Assembly: GCF_002812805.1 (NCBI RefSeq)
Contig: NZ_NMUM01000040.1
Location: forward strand, 124,001 to 188,000
Direction: 5' to 3'
Source of the DNA: Microbacterium lacus
Lineage (GTDB): Bacteria > Actinomycetota > Actinomycetes > Actinomycetales > Microbacteriaceae
DNA: 64,000 nt
Positions 10,435 to 19,299 of the stretch are shown one piece after another. Position numbers and translations under genes: made by a program. Numbering within the stretch: position 1 is the stretch's first letter; each line of letters begins with the position of its first letter. Below the pieces are notes generated by a model. It searched no databases and was not told the DNA's origin. It worked only from the letters and a program-made list of their open reading frames with translations.

Positions 10435-10463
10435 AGTCTACGTGTCGCCCGGGCGTGTCGCAA
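10435..10463 (-). promoter_or_regulatory. Promoter of the S10 operon
   Basis: On the minus strand TTGCGA (10458-10463) and TAGACT (10435-10440) are separated by exactly 17 bases, a good sigma-70-type match for an actinobacterial housekeeping promoter. The expected transcription start is near 10428. The spacer is part of a run of CGTGTCGC repeats. Confidence 0.7.
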
Positions 10464-10492
10464 ACTCGGGCGTGTCGCCTACGGCGTGTCAC
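10441..10492. repeat. Four direct CGTGTCGC repeats over the S10 promoter
   Basis: CGTGTCGC occurs at 10441, 10454 and 10471, and CGTGTCAC at 10485. The first two copies fill the -10/-35 spacer and the -35 box of the S10 promoter, and the others lie just upstream. They could be binding sites for a regulator or only a small local duplication. Confidence 0.5.
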
Positions 10493-10495
10493 GCG

Positions 10496-10667
10496 CGACG
10501 GTGCCCGATCTCAGCGCGAGAGTGCCTGTTCCGAGCCACGAGGGTGCCCGTTTCATCGCCCGAGGGTGCCCGTTCCACCCACGAAGGTGCCCGTTCCGAG
10601 CCACGGGGGTGCCCGTTTCATCGCCCGAGGGTGCCCATTTCACCCACGAAGGTGCACGTTCCACCCT
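10496..10667 (+). repeat. Tandem array A of the CGAGGGTGCCCGTT repeat family, 8 units
   Basis: Eight units start at 10496, 10517, 10539, 10561, 10582, 10604, 10626 and 10647, so the period is 21-22 bp, close to two helical turns. The consensus core is CGAGGGTGCCCGTT followed by a variable 7-8 bp. Units 2-4 and 5-7 form a higher-order 65-bp duplication, shown by shared spacers (GAGCCA, TCATCGCC, CACCCA). The array lies between the native end of the nuclease-like gene and the S10 promoter. Related arrays occur at 13204, 36133, 36977 and 47524. Confidence 0.9.
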
Positions 10668-10679
10668 ACGGAGCGTGCA

Positions 10680-10715
10680 CTAAACGCACGCGTGTGCGGG
10701 CCACCCTTGCGCACG
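10680..10715 (-). pseudogene. Displaced 3' end of the nuclease-like gene, cut off by the IS element
   Basis: If the IS and one target duplication are removed, the frame of the gene at 12154-13064 continues across the junction as ...LRAQGWPAHACV and stops at TAG (10682-10680). These few codons are the original C-terminus, now 1.4 kb away from the rest of the gene. Confidence 0.8.
10708..10715. repeat. Target-site duplication of IS copy 1 (TGCGCACG; partner 12154-12161)
   Basis: The 8-mer TGCGCACG abuts both ends of the IS at 10716-12153. Eight base pairs is the duplication length typical of the IS256 family, so this is an intact, simple insertion. Confidence 0.95.
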
Positions 10716-12153
10716 GGTCAAGTCCCGTGTTGTGGTGTCAATCCGGCTGCTTCCTTGATGGGTGAGGGTCAGGCGGTGAGGAACAGGTCGGGGCGCTCAG
10801 GCTCGGCGTGGTCTTGGAGTGTGTGGACGAGTTTGCGCATGGAGATGTCGGAGAGGTAGCGGCGTTCACCGTATTGCCATTCCTCGTGCTGCTCCTGCAG
10901 GACGGCGCCGATGAGGCGGGTGACGGAGTCGCGGTCGGGGAAGATCTGCACGACGTCGGCGCGGCGTTTGATCTCACGGTTGAGGCGCTCGATCGGGTTG
11001 TTGGACCAGACCTTCTGCCAATGCTCACGCGGGAGCGGCGCGAATCCGGTGAGGTCTGCTTCGGCAGCATTGAGCATGTCTGCGATCTCCGGGAACGACC
11101 CGCGGAGGGACGTGGAGACCTGGTGATACTGGGCGATCACGGCCTCGGGGGTGGTCTGCGCGAAGATCGTCGAGATCAGCGCGTTGACGGGCTTGGAGCG
11201 TGCCGATCCGAGCTTCTGGGTGACGTTACGAGCGAAGTGGACGCGGCATCTCTGCCAGCCCGATCCGGGGAGGATCGCTTTGACGGCGGCTTTGATGCCG
11301 GCGTGAGCGTCGGACGTGACGAGGGTCACGCCGAGCGGGTCTGTGTCGGTGGAGACTTTCAGACCGCGGTCGCGGAGGGAGCGGAGGAACTCGGTCCAGA
11401 AGTCCGTCGTCTCCGCGTCGCCGAGAGCCATCCCGAGGATCTCCCGACGGCCGTCGCCGCTGACCCCGGTCGCGACGATGAGGGCTTGGGAGAGAACCCG
11501 GCCACGGTGGCGCACGTCGAGGTAGGTGGCGTCCAGGAACAGGTACGGGAACCAGGTGTGATCGAGCCGGCGGTGCAGAAACTCGTGCACCACCTCATCG
11601 ATCTCGGAGCAGATGCGGGAGACGGTGGACCGGCTGATGCCGGTGTCGTTGCCCAGCGCGCGGACGAGCTGGTCGACCTTGCGGGTGGAGACTCCGTCGA
11701 TCCAGGCCTGGCAGATCACCGCGTAGAGCGCCTTGTCGACACGGCGGCGTGGGCTGAGCAGGCTCGGGAAGAACGACCCCTCCCGCAGCTTCGGAATCTG
11801 AATGTCGACCTCCCCCGCGGGCGTGGCGAGCGTCTTCGCGCGAGCACCGTTGCGACGCGTGGTGCGCTCCGCCGTGCGTTCGTAACGGGCCGCGCCGATC
11901 TTCGCGGTCGCTTCCGCGTCAACAAGGTCCTGCAGCCCCGCCTGCAGCATCCGACGGAACACGTCGGAATGGGCGAGGTCAGGATCGGCGAGGACTTCTG
12001 CGATCAGGGTCGTCAAGGCAGACTGATTCTGGGTCATCGTGGGATCTCTTCTTTGCTTCTTGGCGGAAACAACTGGTCATCCCACGATGGCCCTCCTACG
12101 TCAACGACGACGAGAACCCCGCAGGAATTGACACCAAGCTACGAGACGCACCC
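10716..12153 (-). mobile_element. IS256-family insertion sequence, copy 1 (1438 bp)
   Basis: The ends were placed by comparing the two copies in the window and their 8-bp target duplications. The imperfect terminal inverted repeats start GGTCAAGTCCCG at the low-coordinate end and GGGTGCGTCTCG at the other, and share GGTGTCAAT 19 bp in. The element holds one transposase gene. It is inserted in the last codons of a nuclease-like gene and lies 49 bp from repeat array A. It is the same length as copy 2 at 51342-52779, and the transposases are identical, so transposition was recent. Confidence 0.95.
10769..12037 (-). CDS. IS256-family transposase, copy 1
   Basis: This is the DDE transposase of the 1438-bp element, 422 residues. 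The catalytic acids sit in FLDATYLDVRH (first Asp), TLVTSDAHAGIKAA (second Asp) and WSNNPIERLNREIKRR (Glu), the mutator-type/IS256 arrangement. An N-terminal DNA-binding part precedes them (RYERTAERTTRRNGARAKT). The start codon lies within the 3' arm of an 11-bp inverted repeat (12035-12045 and 12079-12089), which could fold over the ribosome site and limit translation from read-through transcripts. The protein is identical to that of copy 2. Confidence 0.97.
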   Translation of the reverse strand: MTQNQSALTTLIAEVLADPDLAHSDVFRRMLQAGLQDLVDAEATAKIGAARYERTAERTTRRNGARAKTLATPAGEVDIQIPKLREGSFFPSLLSPRRRVDKALYAVICQAWIDGVSTRKVDQLVRALGNDTGISRSTVSRICSEIDEVVHEFLHRRLDHTWFPYLFLDATYLDVRHRGRVLSQALIVATGVSGDGRREILGMALGDAETTDFWTEFLRSLRDRGLKVSTDTDPLGVTLVTSDAHAGIKAAVKAILPGSGWQRCRVHFARNVTQKLGSARSKPVNALISTIFAQTTPEAVIAQYHQVSTSLRGSFPEIADMLNAAEADLTGFAPLPREHWQKVWSNNPIERLNREIKRRADVVQIFPDRDSVTRLIGAVLQEQHEEWQYGERRYLSDISMRKLVHTLQDHAEPERPDLFLTA

Positions 12154-13064
12154 TGCGCACGAAGCGTGCGCCCGAAGGTGGACTCATCCTGAATATGGGG
12201 CCACCCCCAGTGCATCCCCGTCCAGCCCGTTGCCGCTTCGATGTCCGCCCGGCGACGTGACTGGTCCGCGAGAATTTCGTCTACCGTTCGGCCTTTCGTG
12301 TAGCGCGGATCCGAGAGCTTCACGGCGCCGTCGAACTCGCCGAATCGACGTAGCGCGGGCCATGCGAAGTCCGGGAAGGTATCGCCATTCGGCGTGCGCA
12401 CCCTGATCTGCCGCGTCGGAGCGGGGAGAGCCAGTTGCCACATCCTCACGCGACTGATGCTCTCGCCGGGAAGCTGAGAGCGAGGATCCGCCAACTCGAT
12501 TGCTATACGTGCAGTTCGGATGCCCCGGCTGCCCGGCGCCGCCAGCACGCGCCGCCGAATCTCCGAACGAAGCGCTGCGGAACTCGCCTCATCGACCGTG
12601 CGTGTCCCGTCCGACCACGACACCGCGCGAAGCGCCGCATCCATGCATGCCACGGCCCCTTCGATTCGCAGCATCCGGATGACATCGAACACCGTGCGCG
12701 CTATCGATGTCACGAGCAATCCATCGACGCTGTCGATGTCTTCGGGGGGAAGCGGGACGTGGTGCCGCACGATATCCCCGCGAGACTTGGCAGGGTTCGC
12801 GGCACTACTCACGACGTGCACGCGGTCATCGGCCACGCCGACGAGTGGGAGGCCATGGAGCGCGGCGGCAGTCGTGCCGCACGCCACGGGAACGTCTCGC
12901 GCCTGCAATGCGACGGCATGAGCGCGCATTCGGATGCGTCCCTCGAGGCTTGCGGACCCCCACTCATCCGCGTCCACGAGCACCCCACGGCGGAGGGAAC
13001 GGAAATCAACCGCGGAGCGCGGAACGGACGCTGTTTTCCTGACCACCGTAGAGATCGCGCGCAT
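12096..13064 (-). CDS. Nuclease-like protein with winged-helix N-terminus; C-terminus replaced by IS sequence
   Basis: A protein of 322 residues of the kind often labelled AbiEi-type antitoxin or DUF559-like in actinobacteria; I place it there by resemblance only. The C-terminal part contains FPDFAW, then GEFDGAVK 13 residues on, which fits a PD-(D/E)xK nuclease core, and ends in a basic helix and ATGWTGMHWGW. Everything after 12154 comes from the IS: about 19 residues ending SIPAGFSSSLT replace the native end (LRAQGWPAHACV, stop at 10680). The core appears intact, so the fusion may still work. The neighbours give no clear partner gene. The start at 13064 has no obvious ribosome site. Confidence 0.75.
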   Translation of the reverse strand: MRAISTVVRKTASVPRSAVDFRSLRRGVLVDADEWGSASLEGRIRMRAHAVALQARDVPVACGTTAAALHGLPLVGVADDRVHVVSSAANPAKSRGDIVRHHVPLPPEDIDSVDGLLVTSIARTVFDVIRMLRIEGAVACMDAALRAVSWSDGTRTVDEASSAALRSEIRRRVLAAPGSRGIRTARIAIELADPRSQLPGESISRVRMWQLALPAPTRQIRVRTPNGDTFPDFAWPALRRFGEFDGAVKLSDPRYTKGRTVDEILADQSRRRADIEAATGWTGMHWGWPHIQDESTFGRTLRAQGASRSLVSIPAGFSSSLT

Positions 13065-13203
13065 CGGTCCACTGTGCCGTGCTTTGCGACGTCCCGATCA
13101 GCTGGGGATGCCCACCGTGGAGAGATGTTTGCGGAGCCCGATTGGGGATGAAGGAGATTGCCGGAGCGCACCCCCCGAGGAGCGGAGCGCCCTCACGCTA
13201 CAG

Positions 13204-13239
13204 AACGGGCACCCTCGCCCCGGGAAACGGGCACCCTCG
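13204..13239 (-). repeat. Array B of the CGAGGGTGCCCGTT family, 2 units
   Basis: Two copies of AACGGGCACCCTCG (complement of the core) start at 13204 and 13226, 22 bp apart. They begin 15 bp after the stop of the small Rv0909-like gene and about 140 bp before the start of the nuclease-like gene. Confidence 0.85.
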
Positions 13240-13253
13240 GGGCCTAGGGAGCG

Positions 13254-13469
13254 CTACTGGTTGCCGATGTGCTTGTCGACGTTGTCGCGCGTCTCGTCGA
13301 CCTTCGCGTGGTGCTCTTCGGGCACGACCTTCTTGATGGCGTCGGCGGCGCCCGCGAGGAGCTTGTCGCTGACGTCCTCGGCTTTCTCGCTCTTCAGGGC
13401 TTCTTCGATCTTGTCCCGGTTCTGCTCGAAGATCTGCTTGCCCTTGTTCACGATGTCGTCAACGCCCAT
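13254..13469 (-). CDS. Small helical protein of the Rv0909 (MT0933) antitoxin-like family
   Basis: A 71-residue charged protein starting MGVDDIVNKGKQIFEQNRDK and containing VSDKLLAGAADAIKKVVP and KVDETRDNVDKHIG. The pattern resembles actinobacterial Rv0909-family proteins, annotated as putative toxin-antitoxin antitoxins; no toxin gene is adjacent, so a different role (for example stress-related) is possible. The start at 13469 is set by a GGAGGACAAC ribosome site; the frame upstream of it is open but has no support. Confidence 0.75.
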   Translation of the reverse strand: MGVDDIVNKGKQIFEQNRDKIEEALKSEKAEDVSDKLLAGAADAIKKVVPEEHHAKVDETRDNVDKHIGNQ

Positions 13470-13899
13470 GTTGTCCTCCTCCGGCGCCCGGATGGCGCGC
13501 GCCCACCAATTCTCCCGCTCCGTCGTTGTATCGTCCAGACCTTCGCATGCCCGAGGCGCGGCGCGAAGCGTCCCGATCGCGGCGCGAGCAGACGGGACGG
13601 GGGCTCCCACTTGCATCTGCGGCCGGGTGTCGCCAGACTTCTCGAACGGCTTAGATGAGAGAGTTCTCATCTTTGTTGGGCCGAAACCCGTTGACTTCCA
13701 CCCGAAGGAAAATGACGCCGAGCCTTTCCCCCCATTCGCGCCGCGCGACGCATGTCACGTCGGCTCTCCATCGTGCGAGAACGTGGTCCCCAACGCGTTC
13801 TCGCCCTCACGAGGCACCATCCTCGCCTCATCGGGGCCGGGCGGTGTCCCCAGCACGCCCGGCCCCGATCATCCGTCCACTTCCGGGTCCCTCGCAGAA
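13470..13899. other. Intergenic region between two divergent genes
   Basis: About 430 bp separate the small minus-strand gene from the AraC-type regulator. I see no gene. Reading frames here are short and have no family resemblance. The only structure noticed is the AT-richer inverted repeat at 13653-13672. Promoters for both genes must lie here but none stands out. Confidence 0.5.
13653..13672. promoter_or_regulatory. Inverted repeat AGATGAGA-GAGT-TCTCATCT, possible operator
   Basis: A perfect 8-bp inverted repeat with a four-base centre in an otherwise GC-rich region, followed by CTTTGTTGGG. It may be a regulator site (for example for the adjacent AraC-type protein) or a weak plus-strand terminator. 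Confidence 0.35.
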
Positions 13900-14808
13900 A
13901 TGTCTCGGAAGATGAATGACAGTCGCCGCCATGGCCCGACCGTGCGCACGTTGGATCGGTCCGCACCGTTCGTCGTGCTCGAGCACGACTCCCCCCGCGC
14001 ACGCCGCGTCGCCGGCGGGCGGCACCTCGCCATCATCGTGTCGACGGGGAGGACAGACTTGCTCGGATCCTTCGGTCGCGTCTCGCTCGACAGCGACCAG
14101 GTGCTTCTGCTGGCCCCCGCGACCGACTACGAGATCGAGCAGCCACGCGGGCAGCGGACCTGGGCGGCATTCGTCCACGAACGGCTCGCGGTCGACCTGC
14201 TGCAGTGGAGACATCAGACCGCCGGGGGAAAGCTGGATGTCTGGCAGCACCTCCGTACGCGCAACCCGCCGTACTGGCGCGGGATCGTCCATCCTTCCGA
14301 TCACGCAGCGCTGCTCGAGGTCCTCATGCGGGCGGCGTCGGCAGTGTCCTCCACGATGCCGGTCTGGGACCAGCTGGAGAGCGCCGCGAAGGTCGTACGC
14401 CGCGTGGATTCCTTCATCGCGCGGAGTTTCGCCGCAGACAACTTCGTGCGCGTGTCGCGCGGCGATGGCCCCGTGCGATTACGGCGAGAGGTTGCTCGCG
14501 CAAAGGCATTCATCGAAGCTCGGCACACCGAGCCGATCTCGACGACGACGATCGCGGAGCACGCGGGTCTGTCGTCCTCTGCTCTGACACGCGCGTTCCA
14601 GAAAGAACTGGGCGTGACGCCGCCCGAGTATCTGCGCGCCGTCCGCGTGGCGAGATTCGAACACCTCCTCGTCGAGTCCGACAAGAGCATTCGCGAGGTC
14701 GCACGCCTCGCGGGCCTGTCGTCGACCGGCCATCTGCGTGAGCACATCAACCAGAAGTACGGGATGTCCCCACGCGAGCTGCGCGCTCGGTTGCGACAGC
14801 CGTCCTGA
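13900..14808 (+). CDS. AraC-family transcriptional regulator
   Basis: The last 100 residues form two helix-turn-helix motifs of the AraC/XylS type: TTTIAEHAGLSSSALTRAFQ and SIREVARLAGLSSTGHLREH, followed by YGMSPRELRARLR. The N-terminal 190 residues look like a sensing domain of the AraC-binding cupin-like type (VVLEHDSPRARRVAGGRHLA, VLLLAPATDYEIEQP). The start is unsure: ATG at 13900 (302 residues) or at 13912 (298); neither has a good ribosome site. It is the only plus-strand gene between the str and S10 clusters and converges on tuf. Effector and targets are unknown. Confidence 0.85.
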   Translation: MSRKMNDSRRHGPTVRTLDRSAPFVVLEHDSPRARRVAGGRHLAIIVSTGRTDLLGSFGRVSLDSDQVLLLAPATDYEIEQPRGQRTWAAFVHERLAVDLLQWRHQTAGGKLDVWQHLRTRNPPYWRGIVHPSDHAALLEVLMRAASAVSSTMPVWDQLESAAKVVRRVDSFIARSFAADNFVRVSRGDGPVRLRREVARAKAFIEARHTEPISTTTIAEHAGLSSSALTRAFQKELGVTPPEYLRAVRVARFEHLLVESDKSIREVARLAGLSSTGHLREHINQKYGMSPRELRARLRQPS

Positions 14809-14845
14809 GCAGGAGCGCGGCGGGCCCCGTATACCCCGCAACGCA

Positions 14846-14879
14846 GAAGTGCCCCCCGACCGAAGTCGAGGGGCACTTC
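14846..14879. terminator. Bidirectional hairpin between the AraC gene and tuf
   Basis: GAAGTGCCCC (14846-14855) pairs with GGGGCACTTC (14870-14879), and an inner CGAC/GTCG pair closes the loop. It lies between two convergent genes, 38 bp after one stop and 15 bp after the other. There is no U tract. Confidence 0.75.
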
Positions 14880-14893
14880 CGAGCAAGCAGGTG

Positions 14894-16087
<1,194 letters not shown>

Positions 16088-16206
16088 TGGGTCCTCCTAG
16101 GACATTCGTGTAGATCCTCCGGGCGCTGGATTGCGACCGGTTCTCTACGGGGATTGGTTCTCAGCTTAGTAGAGAGAGTTGAAGTGATTCTGTGTGAAGT
16201 TGTGGA

Positions 16207-16257
16207 CCGGCCCCTTCGCCAGCCGAGGGCTCGCCCTGAGCTTGTCGAAGGGGCCGG
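16207..16257 (-). repeat. Hairpin element with TTCGACAAGCTCAGG core between fusA and tuf
   Basis: CCGGCCCCTTCG (16207-16218) and CGAAGGGGCCGG (16246-16257) form a perfect 12-bp stem. Inside sits a second hairpin, AGGGC-TC-GCCCT. On the minus strand the segment reads CCCCTTCGACAAGCTCAGGG, a word I recall as a common dispersed intergenic repeat in high-GC bacteria. Position suggests a fusA terminator or processing site. Confidence 0.75.
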
Positions 16258-16265
16258 AAATCGAG

Positions 16266-18380
16266 CTACTCGCCCTTGTTCTTCTGGACGATCTCCTCGG
16301 CGACCGCCTTCGGAACCTCGGCGTAGCTGTCGAACTCCATGGAGTAGACGGCACGGCCGGAGGTCTTCGAGCGCAGGTCACCGATGTAGCCGAACATCTC
16401 GGACAGCGGGACATTCGCCCGCACGACCTTGACGCCCGCGGCATCCTCCATCGACTGGATCTGACCACGGCGGCTGTTGAGGTCACCGATGACGTCGCCC
16501 ATGTACTCCTCGGGAGTACGCACCTCGACCGACATGATCGGCTCGAGGATGACGGGGTTCGCCTTGCGGACGGCCTCCTTGAAGCCCATCGAGCCGGCGA
16601 TCTTGAACGCCATTTCCGACGAGTCGACATCGTGCGAAGCACCATCGAGCAGGCTGGCCTTGACGCCCACCATGGGGTAGCCGGCGAGCACGCCGACGTT
16701 CATGGCGTCCTGGAAGCCCTGGTCGACCGGCGCGATGTACTCGCGCGGGATGCGTCCACCCGAGACCTTGTTCACGAACTCGTACGTCGTCTCGGCCGTA
16801 ACCTCGAGCGGCTCGATCGCGAACTGGATCTTGGCGAACTGACCCGAACCACCGGTCTGCTTCTTGTGCGTGTAATCGTGACGCTCGACGGCCTTCTTGA
16901 TCGTCTCGCGGTACGCGACCTGCGGCTTACCGACGTTGGCCTCGACCTTGAACTCGCGCTTCATGCGGTCGACGAGGATGTCGAGGTGCAACTCGCCCAT
17001 GCCCTTGATGACCGTCTGGCCCGTGTCGGAGTTCTGCTCGACGCGGAACGTCGGGTCCTCTTCGGCGAGCTTCTGGATCGCGGTGCCCAGCTTCTCCTGG
17101 TCGGCCTTGGTCTTCGGCTCGATGGCGACCTCGATAACCGGCTCGGGGAACGTCATCGACTCGAGCACGACCTGGTGCTGCGCGTCCGAGAGGGTGTCGC
17201 CCGTCGTGGTGTCCTTGAGGCCGATGACCGCGTAGATGTGCCCGGCGGTGACAGCGTCGACCGGGTTCTCCTTGTTCGCGTACATCTGGAAGATCTTGCC
17301 GATGCGCTCTTTTTTGCTCTTGGTCGAGTTGACCACCTGGCTGCCCGAGTCGAGGTGACCCGAGTAGACGCGGATGTAGGTCAGACGACCGAAGAAGGGG
17401 TGCGTCACGATCTTGAACGCCAAGGCAGTGAACGGCTCGTCGCGGTCGGCGTGACGGGCGATGACGATCTCTTCGTCCTTGGGGTCGTGGGCCTCGATGG
17501 CCGGCACGTCCAGGGGCGACGGGAGGTAGTCGATCACGGCGTCGAGCATCGGCTGCACGCCGCGGTTCTTGAACGCAGAGCCACACAGGACGGGGTAGAG
17601 CTCCGAGGCGATGGTCATCTTGCGGATGGCGCCCTTGATCTCGGCGACCGTGAGCTGCTCACCACCGAAGTACTTCTCGAGGAGAACCTCGTCGGACTCG
17701 GCGACGGTCTCGAGCAGCTTCTCGCGGTACTCGGCGGCCTTGTCGGCGAGGTCCGCGGGGATCTCCTGGATCTCGTACTTGGCACCCATGGTGACGTCAC
17801 CCTTGGCGTCGCCGGGCCAGACCAGCGCGCGCATCTCGACCAGGTCGATGACGCCGACGAAGTCGTTCTCTGCGCCGATGGGCAGCTGGATGACGAGCGG
17901 CTTGGCCTTCAGCTTGTTGATGATCGTGTCGACCGTGAAGTAGAAGTCGGCACCGAGCTTGTCCATCTTGTTGACGAAGCAGATGCGCGGGACGTCGTAC
18001 TTGTCGGCCTGGCGCCAGACGGTCTCGGACTGGGGCTCGACGCCCTCCTTGCCGTCGAAGACGGCGACGGCGCCATCGAGGACGCGGAGCGAACGCTCGA
18101 CCTCGACCGTGAAGTCGACGTGACCGGGGGTGTCGATGATGTTGATCTGGTTGTTGTTCCAGAAGCAGGTAACGGCGGCGGAGGTGATCGTGATGCCACG
18201 CTCCTGCTCCTGCTCCATCCAGTCGGTCGTGGACGCACCATCGTGCGTCTCACCGATCTTGTGGTTGGTTCCCGTGTAGTACAGGATGCGCTCGGTCGTC
18301 GTCGTCTTGCCGGCGTCGATGTGAGCCATGATGCCGATGTTGCGGACCTTGGTGAGGTCGGTGAGCACGTCTTGTGCCAC
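16266..18380 (-). CDS. fusA: Elongation factor G
   Basis: EF-G drives translocation of tRNAs and mRNA and, with RRF, ribosome recycling. The G domain shows [28 protein letters not shown] and NKMDKLGAD; domain IV/V follows with [11 protein letters not shown] and [11 protein letters not shown]. The 704 residues match the family. The start at 18380 follows rpsG by 74 bp, and that gap holds a perfect 13-bp palindrome. Confidence 0.99.
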   Translation of the reverse strand: MAQDVLTDLTKVRNIGIMAHIDAGKTTTTERILYYTGTNHKIGETHDGASTTDWMEQEQERGITITSAAVTCFWNNNQINIIDTPGHVDFTVEVERSLRVLDGAVAVFDGKEGVEPQSETVWRQADKYDVPRICFVNKMDKLGADFYFTVDTIINKLKAKPLVIQLPIGAENDFVGVIDLVEMRALVWPGDAKGDVTMGAKYEIQEIPADLADKAAEYREKLLETVAESDEVLLEKYFGGEQLTVAEIKGAIRKMTIASELYPVLCGSAFKNRGVQPMLDAVIDYLPSPLDVPAIEAHDPKDEEIVIARHADRDEPFTALAFKIVTHPFFGRLTYIRVYSGHLDSGSQVVNSTKSKKERIGKIFQMYANKENPVDAVTAGHIYAVIGLKDTTTGDTLSDAQHQVVLESMTFPEPVIEVAIEPKTKADQEKLGTAIQKLAEEDPTFRVEQNSDTGQTVIKGMGELHLDILVDRMKREFKVEANVGKPQVAYRETIKKAVERHDYTHKKQTGGSGQFAKIQFAIEPLEVTAETTYEFVNKVSGGRIPREYIAPVDQGFQDAMNVGVLAGYPMVGVKASLLDGASHDVDSSEMAFKIAGSMGFKEAVRKANPVILEPIMSVEVRTPEEYMGDVIGDLNSRRGQIQSMEDAAGVKVVRANVPLSEMFGYIGDLRSKTSGRAVYSMEFDSYAEVPKAVAEEIVQKNKGE

Positions 18381-18415
18381 GGGGTTTCCTTACTTGTGGT
18401 GACGGATGTCGCGGG

Positions 18416-18443
18416 AGTGGCCGGCCCGTGCGGGCCGGCCACT
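18416..18443 (-). terminator. Perfect 13-bp hairpin between rpsG and fusA
   Basis: AGTGGCCGGCCCG (18416-18428) is followed after two bases by its exact complement CGGGCCGGCCACT (18431-18443). It lies 11 bp downstream of the rpsG stop inside the str operon. With no U tract it is more likely an attenuator or a 3'-end-stabilising/processing hairpin that sets fusA expression than a full terminator. Confidence 0.6.
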
Positions 18444-18454
18444 GGCGGCGCTGT

Positions 18455-18925
18455 TTACCAGCGGTAGTGCGCGAAGGCGCGGTTCGACTCGGCCATCTTG
18501 TGGGTGTCTTCGCGGCGCTTGACCGCGGCACCCAGGCCGTTCGAGGCGTCCAGGATCTCGTTCTGCAGACGCTCGGTCATCGTCTTCTCACGACGACCCT
18601 TCGCGTAGCTGACGAGCCAGCGCAGCGCCAGGGTGTTGGCGCGGTGCGGCTTGACCTCGACCGGGACCTGGTAGGTCGAGCCACCGACGCGGCGGCTGCG
18701 GACCTCGAGGGTCGGACGGACGTTGTCGAGCGCCTTCTTGAGCGTCGCGACGGCGTCCTGGCTGTTCTTCGCCTCGACGCCGGCGAGGGCGTTGTAGACG
18801 ATCGATTCAGCGAGGGACTTCTTGCCATCGACGAGGATCTTGTTCACGAGCTGCGTGACGATCGGGGCGCCGTATACCGGGTCGTTGACGACGGGGCGCT
18901 TCGGGGCGGGGCCTTTACGAGGCAT
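18455..18925 (-). CDS. rpsG: Ribosomal protein S7
   Basis: S7 organises the 30S head and contacts the E-site tRNA; in E. coli it represses the str operon. It starts [19 protein letters not shown] and carries [20 protein letters not shown] and [13 protein letters not shown] at the end. Length 156 residues. It begins five bases after the rpsL stop. Confidence 0.99.
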   Translation of the reverse strand: MPRKGPAPKRPVVNDPVYGAPIVTQLVNKILVDGKKSLAESIVYNALAGVEAKNSQDAVATLKKALDNVRPTLEVRSRRVGGSTYQVPVEVKPHRANTLALRWLVSYAKGRREKTMTERLQNEILDASNGLGAAVKRREDTHKMAESNRAFAHYRW

Positions 18926-18930
18926 GGTGC

Positions 18931-19299
18931 TTAACCCTTCTTCGCGCCGTAGCGGCTACGAGCCTGCTTACGGTTCTTGACGGCCTGCGTGTCGAGAGCG
19001 CCACGCACGATCTTGTAACGCACACCGGGGAGGTCCTTCACACGACCGCCGCGCACGAGCACCATCGAGTGCTCCTGGAGGTTGTGGCCCTCGCCGGGGA
19101 TGTACGCCGTGACCTCGGTGCCGTTCGACAGCTTCACACGGGCGACCTTGCGCATCGCCGAGTTGGGCTTCTTGGGGGTGGTCGTGTACACGCGCGTGCA
19201 GACGCCGCGCTGCTGCGGGTTCGCCTTCAGGGCGGGAGCCTTGGTCTTTACGACCTTCGGCGTCCGTCCCTTGCGAACCAACTGCTGAATAGTTGGCAC
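18931..19299 (-). CDS. rpsL: Ribosomal protein S12
   Basis: S12 monitors codon-anticodon pairing and is the streptomycin target. Start GTG at 19299 ([16 protein letters not shown]) with AAGGAGAAGAA before it gives 122 residues; the open frame further upstream is leader. The resistance-linked lysines are wild type in [15 protein letters not shown] and [13 protein letters not shown]. It is the first gene of the str operon. Confidence 0.98.
   Translation of the reverse strand: MPTIQQLVRKGRTPKVVKTKAPALKANPQQRGVCTRVYTTTPKKPNSAMRKVARVKLSNGTEVTAYIPGEGHNLQEHSMVLVRGGRVKDLPGVRYKIVRGALDTQAVKNRKQARSRYGAKKG

Noticed and set aside
10496..10667. CRISPR-like regular repeats
   Set aside because: The repeats are short and degenerate, the spacers are 7-8 bp and partly shared between units, and no cas gene is present. 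It is a simple tandem array.
10808..12406. Long plus-strand frame across IS copy 1 (and its twin at copy 2)
   Set aside because: It is the complement of the transposase; both copies show it because the IS is duplicated.
12934..13899. Long N-terminal extension of the AraC-type regulator
   Set aside because: It would run antisense through two other genes, and AraC proteins of about 300 residues are complete without it.
16194..18467. Plus-strand open frame of 757 codons
   Set aside because: Antisense shadow of fusA, with composition typical of such shadows.
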